Below, piece by piece: positions 29,291 through 39,000 of a stretch of 64,000 nt of DNA. The position numbers were made by a program, and so were the translations under genes. The notes under the pieces were generated by a model. The model ran no database searches. It was given only the letters and a program-made list of their open reading frames with translations, and had not been told where the DNA came from. Origin of the DNA: JALORV01 sp963707445 (GTDB taxonomy: Bacteria; Pseudomonadota; Gammaproteobacteria; Burkholderiales; Burkholderiaceae_F); contig CAVPPW010000004.1 of NCBI GenBank assembly GCA_963707445.1, positions 62,001 to 126,000 on the forward strand, given 5' to 3'. Every line of letters begins with the position of its first letter. The first letter of the stretch is position 1.

Positions 29291-30280
29291 CTAGAAGCCG
29301 ATGCGCGCCTTTTTGGCGGCGCGGTCCTCGACGATATCGTCGGGGCCGATCTCACTGCGGTTGCCGAGCCTGGCATTGCCGAACGCGGCGAGCAGCACGC
29401 GCCGCATTTCGCGCGGCTTCAACCGCGTGAGTCGATCGAGACTGTCGCCGTTCAGTGTCGGGGGAAATGCACGGCCCCACGAATGCTCGCGGCGCAGCTC
29501 GTCGTAGATGCTTTGCGCGATCCGGCGTGACCCGTCCAGATCCGGAGGTTCGATCACGTAGACGTTCATCCGGTTCAGGATCGGCTCTGGAATACTGCGC
29601 GCCTCGTTGGCCGTCGCGATCCACACCACGTCGGATGCGTCGATCGGAACCTCGGCGAACTCGTCGACGAAGTCGCACGCGGTGTCGTGCTCGAGCAGCG
29701 TGTACAGGCTGCCGAGCGGGTCATATTGGCTGTCACCGCTCACCTTGTCGATCTCGTCGACGACGATCACCGGATTGGCATAGTCACCGTTCACCAGCGC
29801 GTCGAACACCTTGCCAGGCTTGGAGTTCTTCCACTGCGCCGACGCCCCGGACAGGATCCAGCCGGCGGTCAGTGAGCTCATGCCGATGAAGTTGTAGCCG
29901 GTGCCGAGCAGCTTGGACAGCCGGCGTGCGAAGTGAGTCTTGCCGATGCCCGGGTCACCGAGCAGAAGAATCGGTTCGAGTTCGAGCGGATCGTCCGATG
30001 ACAGACACAGTGCCAACTGCTTGCGGATGTCCTCGAGCGGCTCTTCGAAATTCGGCAGTTCCTGGATCAGGCCGTCGATATCGGGAAGCGCCGAGGGCTT
30101 GATGACGAAGCGCTGGCCGCCGGTGCGGATCATCCGCAGGTACGTCGCCCGCAAGGCTTCGTTGCCGCTATTGCCGAGTTCCTGCAGGTCCGACAGCGCC
30201 TCTTCGACGCGCGGGATCTCGTAGACGTCCTTGAACCCCGCGATCGAGATCGGTGGCGGCAAGGTGGCAGGCAGGCTCAT
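29291..30280 (-). CDS. Lon-like AAA+ ATPase without a protease domain
   Basis: The 329-residue protein has a Lon-type AAA+ module: Walker A LLGDPGIGKTHFAR near residue 106, Walker B VIVVDEIDKV, sensor 1 WIATANE and an arginine finger in IPEPILNRM, followed by a helical lid (RLTRLKPREMRRVLLAAFG). The Lon substrate-binding domain and the Ser-Lys protease domain are missing, so it should act as an unfoldase, remodeller or regulatory ATPase. The start has a GGAGG ribosome site 6 bases upstream. A CIRCE-like element about 125 bases upstream suggests control by the heat-shock repressor HrcA, which fits a protein-remodelling role. Confidence 0.85.
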   Translation of the reverse strand: MSLPATLPPPISIAGFKDVYEIPRVEEALSDLQELGNSGNEALRATYLRMIRTGGQRFVIKPSALPDIDGLIQELPNFEEPLEDIRKQLALCLSSDDPLELEPILLLGDPGIGKTHFARRLSKLLGTGYNFIGMSSLTAGWILSGASAQWKNSKPGKVFDALVNGDYANPVIVVDEIDKVSGDSQYDPLGSLYTLLEHDTACDFVDEFAEVPIDASDVVWIATANEARSIPEPILNRMNVYVIEPPDLDGSRRIAQSIYDELRREHSWGRAFPPTLNGDSLDRLTRLKPREMRRVLLAAFGNARLGNRSEIGPDDIVEDRAAKKARIGF

Positions 30281-30402
30281 CGGAACCTCCAGTCGGGGAT
30301 CACGCTTCCTCCGTCACAGTTGTAGCGCGCTTCAATGATCGGTTGATCTCCCGATAAGCAAGTCCCTTGCCAGAAATTCTGAGGCTCCGCGGGGAAAACA
30401 CC

Positions 30403-30429
30403 AAAGCACTCTCGCTGCGAGAGTGCTAA
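30403..30429 (-). promoter_or_regulatory. CIRCE-like HrcA operator upstream of the AAA+ gene
   Basis: On the minus strand the sequence reads TTAGCACTC-N9-GAGTGCTTT. The CIRCE consensus is TTAGCACTC-N9-GAGTGCTAA, so 16 of 18 defined bases match with exactly the right 9-base spacing. The nine central bases are nearly self-complementary, which extends the stem. CIRCE is the operator of HrcA, normally found before groESL or dnaK. Here it lies 123-149 bases upstream of the AAA+ ATPase start and 43 bases downstream of the narL stop. It is too good a match to be a common accident, but HrcA binding is inferred. Confidence 0.7.
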
Positions 30430-30471
30430 TGCGCTGATCTAACCCGCTAATTCGAGTCGCGCTGCGGCAAA

Positions 30472-31128
30472 TCAGGGTGCTGAGCGCAGGCCCTGCTCCG
30501 AAGCCCAGACGGCGGCCTCGACGCGCGAACGGAATCCGAGCTTCTTCAGCAGGTGCTTGACGTGCACCTTGACGGTGCCCTCGGTGATCAAAAGGTTGCG
30601 CGCGATCACCTTGTTGCTCTGTCCGCCGGCCACGCAGCGCAGAACCGCGAGTTCTCGATCGGTCAACGAGCGCAGGTCGCGTCGGGCTCCGCGGGCATCG
30701 TCGCGCAACGCTTCCGCGAGCGCCGCGGTCAATACGTCGCTGATGACTGTCTTGCCTTCGAGGGACCCACGGACCCGCTCGAGCAGTTCCTCGGGCTCGG
30801 TGTCCTTCAGCAGATAGCCATCGGCGCCCGCACGAATCGCCGCCATCAAGTCCTCCGGCGCGTCCGAGACGGTCAACATCACCACGCGCCGCGAAGGATC
30901 GACTTCCTTCAGTGCCGCGAGGATTTCGAGCCCGCCGCTGCCTTTGAGGTTGAGGTCGAGCAGCGTCAGGTCGGGCTCCTTCTCGTTGGCCAGCGCCACC
31001 GCGGTCGTGTAGTCGCCAGCCTCGCCGATCACCTCGAAGTCCGAAGCGAGCGCAAGGAGCTGGATCACTCCCTTGCGGAACAGCGGGTGATCGTCGACCA
31101 CCAGAATCGTGTGTCGCGGCGCCGTCAT
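30472..31128 (-). CDS. narL: Nitrate/nitrite response regulator NarL
   Basis: The 218-residue two-domain response regulator has a receiver domain at 6-125 with acidic pocket VVDDHP, phosphoacceptor Asp58 in TLLDLNLKG and Lys108 in YLLKD. A LuxR/NarL-type helix-turn-helix covers ~150-210 (LTDRELAVLRCVAGGQSNKV, then ITEGTVKVHVKHLLKKLGF). It should be phosphorylated by the co-encoded NarX and control the divergent narK-narG operon. Its ATG overlaps the narX stop (ATGA), so narXL is translationally coupled. Confidence 0.95.
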   Translation of the reverse strand: MTAPRHTILVVDDHPLFRKGVIQLLALASDFEVIGEAGDYTTAVALANEKEPDLTLLDLNLKGSGGLEILAALKEVDPSRRVVMLTVSDAPEDLMAAIRAGADGYLLKDTEPEELLERVRGSLEGKTVISDVLTAALAEALRDDARGARRDLRSLTDRELAVLRCVAGGQSNKVIARNLLITEGTVKVHVKHLLKKLGFRSRVEAAVWASEQGLRSAP

Positions 31129-33038
31129 GCCGTCGTACTCTCGCGCTGCTCGCGCGCAACCGGCTGCGCACCGGCAAACGCGGTCTGCGGATTGAATCGC
31201 AAACGCACCCGAGTTCCACTCGGCGGGCGCGACCCGATGTCGAGGGTGCCCCCAACCGTTGCCGCGCGATCGCGCATGATCGCGAGGCCAAAGTGCCCAT
31301 GCGGTGAACGCGCCTCGCCGATGCCCACCCCGTCGTCGTCGACGCAGACTTCAATCGCATCGTCGACGCGCCGCAGTCGTACCCAGGCGCGCCGTGCATG
31401 GGCGTGATGTTCGATGTTGGTCAGCGCTTCGCGCACGACCTGTAGAACGTGCACCTGCTCATTGGCAGACAGGTCGGCTTTCAGCAGTTCATTGTCCAGA
31501 GTTGCACGCACACCGGAGCGCCGCTCGAATTCCGCCACGGCATCCTGCATGGCCCCTGTGACCCCTTGACCGCTCAGTCCGAGGCGGAACGTCGTCAGCA
31601 ATTCGCGCAACTGTCGGTACGCGCCGGTCACGCCTTCACGCAACTCCGACAACACCGAGGCCGCCTGCGGTCCGCCGCCCTCTCGCGCGAGGATCGCGGA
31701 CAGTCGGGCGATCTGGATCTTCGTATACGAGAGCGACTGCGCGAGAGAATCGTGCAGTTCGCGGGCAATGGCCGCGCGCTCCTCCAGGACGCCGAGGCGA
31801 CGATGCTCCTCGCGTCGCTCAGCGGCGGCCAGTGCCGCACCGATGTGGCGGCCGAGCGTTTTGGCGAGTTCCATCTGCCAGACCTCGAGGCCCTTGCCTG
31901 GCGCCAGCACCAATGGCATCACGCCGTACCGGATTCCGCCGTCGACCAGGGGAATTCCGAGTACGCGCCGATCGCCGCCTTCTCCCGACTCGATGCGCCA
32001 GGTCACTTCGCCCTGCCCGGCGCACTGGTCGCAGTCGCGCTCCATGCAGCCCTTGACGAGCGGTTCATCACGAGCGAGCGGCAGGCCGCGGCTTGCGCCC
32101 GCGTGGATCGAGCAGATGACCCCGCTTTCGACACCCAATGCCTTGCGCACGGTCTCGAGAACTCGCGCCAGCGACTCTGCATCGAGCGGCTTCTCCGCGA
32201 GCGTCCGCGTCGTTTCGTACAGATGCGCCAGCGACCGGTTGCGCCGTTCGAGGTCACGGGTCTTCTCGGCCACCTGCCGTTCGAGCGAGCCGTACAAGCG
32301 CGCCAGGTCGTCGACCATGAAATTGAACGCCTGCGCCAGTTGGCCGATCTCATCCGGCCCGGTACTCCGAGCTCGGACACTGAAGTCGCCGGTGCGCACG
32401 CGCTTAGCCGTCTCGCCAAGGCGCGCGATCGGCCGGAAGACCTCTACGTTTAGGAGAAACAGCGTTGCAACGACCAACAGCAGCAGCATGAAGAAGCCGA
32501 TCACCAGCACAAAGCGCAGCAGCTGGATGCGGCTCTCCAGGTCGGTCTCGATCTGCCGCACGAGAATGTCGACCTTGCCGACGAACGTTGGCACCACGGC
32601 AAGGAATTCCGCACTGTCGGCCTCGCTGTCGATCGCCCTGCGCGCCAGCGGCTTGATGCGCGATTCCCATTCGTCGACGATGCTCGAGTAGATCCGGTGC
32701 ACGGGGTTGGCACCGTCGCGCGGGATGCCCGTCATCAGTGACGGGCTCTTCAGGCGCCGCTCGAATTCGACGATCGCCGCCTCGGCCGTCTCGTGCCGCT
32801 CCTCGGCGCTGCCGCGCCTATCGGCCACGCCGGTCGACAGCGCGTACGACTGCATGCGCAGCGAACCCGCGATGTTGATCGCGCTCGCCTTGCCGGTTGA
32901 CTGCTCGGCAAACACCGTCGCCGCGACGATGATCGAAAGCGCGAGCAGTGCGACGACCGAAAGCACGCAGCCGACGCGCGTCAGCGTTGACCCGAACCAG
33001 AGTCGTCTAAGCCCCGCCAGCCTCGTTGGGTGCGCCAT
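31125..33038 (-). CDS. narX: Nitrate/nitrite sensor histidine kinase NarX
   Basis: The ~637-residue inner-membrane kinase has membrane helix 1 (~22-43), a periplasmic sensor whose nitrate-binding P-box-like segment is INIAGSLRMQSYAL (55-68), helix 2 (~174-196), HAMP (~197-250), a cysteine-bearing central module (C331, C336, C339 in CMERDCDQC), the HisKA_3 box ARELHDSLAQSLSYTK with phosphoacceptor His429, and a C-terminal HATPase domain with DDGVGIG. The ATG at 33038 (MAHPTRLAGL) is preferred over the GTG at 33158, because the longer form would run through a NarL-type operator and adds only charged residues. It is divergent from narK1 and coupled to narL. Confidence 0.93.
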   Translation of the reverse strand: MAHPTRLAGLRRLWFGSTLTRVGCVLSVVALLALSIIVAATVFAEQSTGKASAINIAGSLRMQSYALSTGVADRRGSAEERHETAEAAIVEFERRLKSPSLMTGIPRDGANPVHRIYSSIVDEWESRIKPLARRAIDSEADSAEFLAVVPTFVGKVDILVRQIETDLESRIQLLRFVLVIGFFMLLLLVVATLFLLNVEVFRPIARLGETAKRVRTGDFSVRARSTGPDEIGQLAQAFNFMVDDLARLYGSLERQVAEKTRDLERRNRSLAHLYETTRTLAEKPLDAESLARVLETVRKALGVESGVICSIHAGASRGLPLARDEPLVKGCMERDCDQCAGQGEVTWRIESGEGGDRRVLGIPLVDGGIRYGVMPLVLAPGKGLEVWQMELAKTLGRHIGAALAAAERREEHRRLGVLEERAAIARELHDSLAQSLSYTKIQIARLSAILAREGGGPQAASVLSELREGVTGAYRQLRELLTTFRLGLSGQGVTGAMQDAVAEFERRSGVRATLDNELLKADLSANEQVHVLQVVREALTNIEHHAHARRAWVRLRRVDDAIEVCVDDDGVGIGEARSPHGHFGLAIMRDRAATVGGTLDIGSRPPSGTRVRLRFNPQTAFAGAQPVAREQRESTTA

Positions 33039-33151
33039 CGTCGCCGCAGAGTAGCCGTGCCCGGCGTTTTGCATCTGATCCTTGTCAACGCGCGCCGGTC
33101 GAATCGTGCCCCGATATGCCCGCTTTCGTGCCTCGCCCGAGAAGCCGTCCC

Positions 33152-33167
33152 TACCCACATGGGGGTA
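33152..33167 (+). promoter_or_regulatory. NarL-type 7-2-7 operator
   Basis: TACCCAC-AT-GGGGGTA is two inverted heptamers separated by two bases, the arrangement bound by phospho-NarL in enterobacteria (consensus TACYYMT). Each heptamer departs from the consensus only at its last, inner position. It sits in the divergent gap, 105 bases before narK1 and 114 bases before narX, so it could regulate either or both. Confidence 0.5.
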
Positions 33168-33205
33168 ATGCAGGCTTCCTCCATGGGTGAAGCGGCGGCT
33201 CGCAC

Positions 33206-33219
33206 TTGATTTCGGTCAC
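33206..33219 (+). promoter_or_regulatory. FNR-like site before narK1
   Basis: TTGATTTCGGTCAC has one perfect FNR half-site (TTGAT) and a degraded second half (GTCAC instead of ATCAA) with the correct four-base spacing. It is 53-66 bases before the narK1 start, a position compatible with a class II activator site. Anaerobic induction of the nar operon by FNR would be expected biologically. Confidence 0.4.
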
Positions 33220-33271
33220 GTGCCGGCACGCCTCCGCCTCTAGCTTGCATCCGGGAGAACCGGAGAGCCCG

Positions 33272-34558
33272 ATGTCTGCACTAACGGCGCGGCCACGAGG
33301 GGTCGAAGCAAGCCTCAGAACCAGGCAATGGTCGGTCGCGATCATGAGCACTTTCGCGTTCACCGTCTGCTTCGCGATCTGGATGATGTTTGCCGTGATC
33401 GGCATTCCGATCAAGAAGATGCTCGATCTGAATGCGACGCAGTTCGGGCTGCTGACCGCCACCCCGGTGCTGACCGGTTCGCTGATCCGCGTTCCACTCG
33501 GGATGTGGACCGACAAGTTTGGCGGTCGCATCGTGTTCTTCGTGCTGATGATTGCGACCATCGTGCCGATCTGGCTGATCGGTTATGCGACGGAGTACTG
33601 GCACTTTCTGGTGCTGGGTCTGTTCGTCGGACTGGCCGGCGGTTCGTTCTCGGTCGGCACGCCGTACGTCGCGCGCTGGTTCGACCGCAAGCACCAGGGC
33701 TTCGCGATGGGCGTGTTCGGCGCCGGCAACTCGGGTGCGGCCGTGACGAAGTTCGTCGCGCCGGCACTGGTCGTCGCCTTCGGGTGGGCCATGGTTCCAC
33801 AGGTGTACGCGGTCGCGATGCTGGTCACCGCCGTCGCGTTCTGGGTCTTCACCTACAGCGACCCGAAACACCTGATCCCGGGGCACATCACGTACCGGCG
33901 CCAGCTCGAGGCGCTGAACGACCCGGCCGTCTGGAAGTACTGCCAGTACTACTCGATCGTGTTCGGCGGCTACGTCGCGCTGTCGTTGTGGATGGTCATG
34001 TATTACGTCGGCGAGTTCGGCCTTGACATCCGCATCGCCGCGCTGCTGGCCGCATGCTTCTCGCTGCCGGGCGGCGTGCTGCGCGCCGTCGGCGGCTGGC
34101 TCGCGGACAAGTGGGGCGCGCACCGCGTGACCTGGTGGGTGATGTGGGTCAGCTGGATCTGCCTGTTCCTGCTGTCGTACCCCGCCACCAGCTACACCGT
34201 GCAGACCGTCAACGGGCCAGTGACCTTCACGCTGGCGCACAACATCTGGACGTTCACGTTCCTGATGGCGGTGCTCGGCGTGGCGTGGGCGTTCGGCAAG
34301 GCCAGCGTGTTCAAGTACATCGCCGACGACTATCCGACCAACATCGGAACGATCTCGGGAATCGTCGGCCTCGCCGGAGGCCTCGGCGGATTCGTGCTTC
34401 CGATCATGTTCGGCGCGCTGCTCGACCTGACCGGCGTGCGCTCGAGCGCCTTCATGCTGATGTACGGCGTCGTCTGGGTGTCGCTGATCTGGATGTATCG
34501 CACCGAGGTGCGTACGCGTGACGTCGTGCACAGCGAACCTTTGCCCGTCGCGGCCTGA
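33272..34558 (+). CDS. narK1: Nitrate/nitrite transporter NarK1 type (MFS)
   Basis: The 428-residue major facilitator protein has 12 helices. Nitrate-porter features are visible: RVPLGMWTDKFGGR (loop 2-3 motif), GLFVGLAGGSFSVGTPYVAR (nitrate signature in helix 5) and FGAGNSGAAVTKFVAP. NarK1-type proteins are thought to import nitrate with protons. The ATG at 33272 follows CGGAGAG, a fair ribosome site; the frame is open further upstream but that would cross the regulatory region. It leads the operon narK1-narK2-narGHJI and is followed 27 bp later by narK2. Confidence 0.92.
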   Translation: MSALTARPRGVEASLRTRQWSVAIMSTFAFTVCFAIWMMFAVIGIPIKKMLDLNATQFGLLTATPVLTGSLIRVPLGMWTDKFGGRIVFFVLMIATIVPIWLIGYATEYWHFLVLGLFVGLAGGSFSVGTPYVARWFDRKHQGFAMGVFGAGNSGAAVTKFVAPALVVAFGWAMVPQVYAVAMLVTAVAFWVFTYSDPKHLIPGHITYRRQLEALNDPAVWKYCQYYSIVFGGYVALSLWMVMYYVGEFGLDIRIAALLAACFSLPGGVLRAVGGWLADKWGAHRVTWWVMWVSWICLFLLSYPATSYTVQTVNGPVTFTLAHNIWTFTFLMAVLGVAWAFGKASVFKYIADDYPTNIGTISGIVGLAGGLGGFVLPIMFGALLDLTGVRSSAFMLMYGVVWVSLIWMYRTEVRTRDVVHSEPLPVAA

Positions 34559-34585
34559 TCGCGCCGCGCTGAACGAGGAATCATC

Positions 34586-36001
34586 ATGACTGCCGAAACG
34601 ATTGCAGCCCCCAACAAGGGCCGCCTGCTGACGATCTGGACACCCGAGGACAAGCGCTTCTGGGAGCAGGAGGGCGAAGCGATCGCGCGCCTGAACCTGT
34701 GGATTTCGGTGCCGTGCCTGTTCCTGGCATTCGCAATCTGGCAGCTGTGGAGCGTCGTCGCGGTCAATCTCCCCGCGCTGGGATTCAAGTTCTCGCCGAA
34801 TCAGCTGTTCTGGCTGGCCGCGCTTCCCGCGCTTTCCGGCGCGACCCTGCGCATTTTCTACTCGTTCATGGTGCCGATCGTTCGGCGGCCGGCGCTTCAC
34901 TGCGCTGTCGACCGCGTCGCTGCTGATCCCCGCGATCGGAATCGGCATCGCGATCCAGGACAACACGCACGAGCTACGCGACGTTCTTCGTGCTCGCGTT
35001 GCTGTGCGGATTCGGCGGCGGCAATTTCTCGTCGAGCATGGCCAACATCAGTTTCTTCTTCCCGAAGGAACGCAAGGGCTCCGCGCTCGGCGTCAACGCC
35101 GGGCTGGGCAACCTCGGTGTCTCGGTCGTGCAGTTCCTGACGCCGCTGGTCGTCGCGGTCGGCGTGCTCGGCCCGCTCGCCGGCGACCCGCAGATCATCA
35201 CGACGAAGCTGGGCCAGCAGCAGATCTGGGCGCAGAACGCCGCGTTGATTTGGGTGCCATGGATTGCGATCGCGTCAATTCTCGCGTGGATCTTCATGCA
35301 CGACATCGCAAGCGCCAAGGCATCGTTCTCCGATCAGGCCGTCATCTTCCGGCGCCAGCACAACTGGATCATGTGCTGGCTGTACCTCGGAACCTTCGGC
35401 TCGTTCATCGGATTCGCGGCCGGATTCCCGCTGCTGATCAAGAGCCAGTTTCCGCACATCAACGCGCTGCAGTACGCCTGGCTCGGCCCGCTGATCGGCG
35501 CAGTCATCCGGCCGTTCGGCGGATGGCTCGCGGACAAGCTCGGCGGCGCACGCGTCACGTTCTGGGTCTTCGTCGTGATGGCGCTTGGTGTCGTCGGTGT
35601 GCTGTATTTCGTGCCGACCAGCGGGTCGGGCGGCAGTTTCGCGGGCTTCTTCGCGATGTTCCTGCTCCTGTTCCTCGCGACCGGCATCGGCAACGGCTCG
35701 ACGTTCCGCATGATCCCGGTGATCTTCCTGACCGATCGCCAGCGCGCAGCCGCGGGCCGCGGCGCGCAGGCCGAGGAACAGGCGATCCGCGACGGCAACA
35801 AGGAAGCGGCTGCGGTGCTCGGCTTCTCCGGCGCAATCGGCGCGTATGGCGGCTTCTTCATCCCGAAGAGCTACGGCACATCGATCGAGCTGATGGGCGG
35901 CCCCGAAGGAGCGCTGTACGCATTCATCGTCTTCTACCTGTCGTGCGTGCATCACGACCTGGTGGTTCTACAGCCGGCGCAACGCGCCGATGCCCTGCTG
36001 A
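34586..36001 (+). CDS. narK2: Nitrate/nitrite antiporter NarK2 type (MFS), frameshifted
   Basis: The ~470-residue second transporter is thought in its family to exchange nitrate for nitrite. Features include an N-terminal TPEDKRFWEQEGEAIARLNL, IPAIGIGIAIQD, LLCGFGGGNFSSSMANISFF (nitrate signature) and GPLIGAVIRPFGGWLADKLGG. Frameshifts are inferred near 34878, 34968 and 35952. Correcting the last gives the family-like ending TWWFYSRRNAPMPC and a stop at 35999-36001, 46 bp before narG. A GAGGAA ribosome site precedes the ATG. Pairing of NarK1 and NarK2 types is common in denitrifying betaproteobacteria. Confidence 0.88.
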
Positions 36002-36047
36002 TGCGCATGCGCACGAACCCACCGACTCTCGCCTGGAGCTGCAATCC

Positions 36048-39000
36048 ATGAGCCATTTTCTCGATCGCCTGACGCACTTCACGCTGCCGAAGGAGTCGTT
36101 CGCCAACGGCTACGGCGTGGCCACCGGTGAAGACCGCACGTGGGAGGACGCCTACCGCAACCGCTGGGCGCACGACAAGATCGTGCGCTCGACGCACGGC
36201 GTGAACTGCACGGGTTCGTGCTCGTGGAAGATCTACGTCAAGGGCGGCATCGTCACCTGGGAGACGCAGCAGACCGACTACCCGCGCACCCGCGCCGATC
36301 TTCCGAACCACGAGCCGCGCGGCTGCGCGCGCGGCGCGTCGTACTCGTGGTACCTGTACAGCGCCAATCGACTGAAGTACCCGATGGTGCGCGGACGGCT
36401 GCTCGAGCGCTGGCGCGCCGCGCTGCAGGTCGCAAAGACGCCCGTCGATGCGTGGGCGAGCATCGTCGAGAACTCCGAGGCTCGACGCGACTACCAGAAG
36501 GTACGCGGCATGGGCGGTTTCGTGCGCTCGAGCTGGGAAGAGGTCAACCAGCTGATCGCCGCCGCCAACGTCTACACGATCAAGACGCACGGACCGGATC
36601 GCGTGATCGGCTTCTCGCCGATCCCGGCAATGAGCATGGTCAGCTATGCGGCCGGCAGCCGGTATCTGTCGCTGATCGGCGGCGTCTGCATGAGCTTCTA
36701 CGACTGGTACTGCGACCTGCCGCCGGCTAGCCCGCAGATTTGGGGCGAGCAGACCGACGTGCCGGAATCGGCCGACTGGTACAACAGCACGTATTTGATC
36801 GCCTGGGGCAGCAATGTGCCGCAGACGCGCACTCCGGATGCGCACTTCTTCACCGAGGTGCGCTACAAGGGTGCGAAGACGGTTGCGATCACGCCCGACT
36901 ACTCCGAGGTCGCGAAGCTCGCCGACCTGTGGGTGCATCCGAAGCAGGGAACCGACGCCGCGCTCGCGATGGCGATGGGCCACGTCGTGCTCAAGGAGTT
37001 CTACTTCAACAAGCGTTCCGCGTACTTCGACGACTATGTGCGCCGCTACACCGATCTGCCGCTGCTGCTGCGGCTCGAAGAAAAGACCCTCGCCGACGGC
37101 AGCAAGGTCGTGGCGCCGGGCCGCTACCTGCGAGCCAGCGACTTTGCCGATCGGCTCGGCCAGGATAACAACCCCGAATGGAAGACGGTCGCATTCGACG
37201 CGGCCGGTCAGGCAGTCGTCCCGAATGGTGCGATCGGTTTCCGCTGGGGCGCCGAGGGCCGCACCGATGCGGGCAAGTGGAACCTGGAGGCCAAGGAGGG
37301 ACGCAAGAACGCCGAAGTGAAGCTCAGGCTTTCGCTGCTCGAAGATGGCGGCAAACACGAGGTGGTCGAAGTGGCGTTCCCCTACTTCGCCGGCGCAACG
37401 ACGCCGCACTTTCCGAACAACACACAACAGGGCGAGCTGAACCGCGCGAAAGTTCCGGCCGTACGAATGCGGCTGGCCGATGGCACGGAGGCGCTGGTCG
37501 CCACCGTGTTCGACCTGCAGGTCGCGCAATACGGCATCGACCGCGGCCTCGGTAGCGGCGCGAAGGACTACGACGACAACGCGCCCTACACGCCGGCCTG
37601 GCAGGAGAAAATCACCGGCGTGCCGCGTGACCAGGTCATCACCGTGGCGCGCGAGTTCGCCGACAACGCCGATCGGACGCGCGGCCGCTCGATGATCATC
37701 ATCGGCGCGGCGATGAACCACTGGTACCACTCCGACATGAACTACCGCGGAGTGATCAACCTGCTGATGCTGTGCGGCTGCGTCGGACAGTCGGGCGGCG
37801 GCTGGGCGCACTACGTCGGCCAGGAGAAGCTGCGCCCGCAGACCGGCTGGACCGCGCTTGCGTTCGCGCTCGACTGGATCCGCCCGCCGCGGCAGCAGAA
37901 CTCGACCTCGTTTTTTTACGCGCATACCGACCAGTGGCGCTACGAAAAACTCGGCGTCGAAGAAATCCTTTCGCCGCTGGCGGACTCGAAAGCCTACGGC
38001 GGAAGCCTGATCGACTACAACGTGCGCGCCGAGCGCATGGGCTGGCTGCCCTCCGCGCCGCAGCTGAAGACCAACCCGCTGAAGGTGGTCAAGGACGCGC
38101 AGGCCGCGGGGCTCGACCCGAAGGACTACGTGGTCAAGGCGCTGAAGGACGGCAGCCTGCAGATGAGCTGCGAGGACCCGGACGCGCCGCAAAATTGGCC
38201 GCGCAATCTCTTCGTCTGGCGGTCCAACCTGCTCGGCTCGAGCGGAAAAGGCCACGAGTATTTCTGCAAGCACCTGCTCGGCACCGAAAGCGGCGTGCAG
38301 GGCAAGGACCTCGGCAGGGACGAAGCGAAGCCGACCGAGGTGAAATGGCACGAGCAGGCGCCGGAAGGCAAGCTCGACCTGCTGGTCACGCTCGACTTCC
38401 GCATGAGCACGACCTGCCTGTACAGCGACATCGTGCTGCCGACCGCAAGCTGGTACGAGAAGAACGACCTCAACACCAGCGACATGCACCCGTTCATCCA
38501 TCCGCTGTCGGCAGCGGTCGACCCGGTCTGGCAATCGCGCAGCGACTGGGAGATCTACAAGGGCTTTGCCGAAGCGTTCAGCAAGGTCTGCGTCGGCCAC
38601 CTCGGCGTCGAGAAGGAAGTGGTGCTGACGCCGCTGATGCACGACACGCCGGCCGAACTCGCGCAGCCGTTTGACGTCAAGGAGTGGAAAAAAGGCCAGT
38701 GCGATCTGCTGCCCGGCAAGACCGCGCCGCAGATCGCGGTCGTCGAGCGCGATTACCCCGCCGTCTTCAAGCGCTTCACGTCACTCGGCCCCCTGATGGC
38801 GAAAGTCGGCAACGGCGGCAAGGGTATCGGCTGGAACACGCAGACCGAGGTGCAGCAGCTCGGTGAGCTCAACGGCGTCGACGAGGATGGCCGCCCGCGC
38901 ATCGTCAGCGACGTCGACGCCTGTGAAGTGATCCTGCAGCTGGCCCCGGAAACCAACGGCCACGTCGCGGTCAAGGCCTGGGAGGCGCTGTCGAAGGTCA

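Noticed and set aside
35004..36047. A 348-codon extension at the front of narG
   Set aside because: This stretch is narK2 read in another frame; NarG of normal length starts at 36048 with MSHFLDRL.
35952..38642. An 896-codon open frame antisense to narG
   Set aside because: It is a high-GC shadow: narG on the other strand is intact and fully conserved, and the antisense protein is His/Arg/Val-rich with no recognisable domain.
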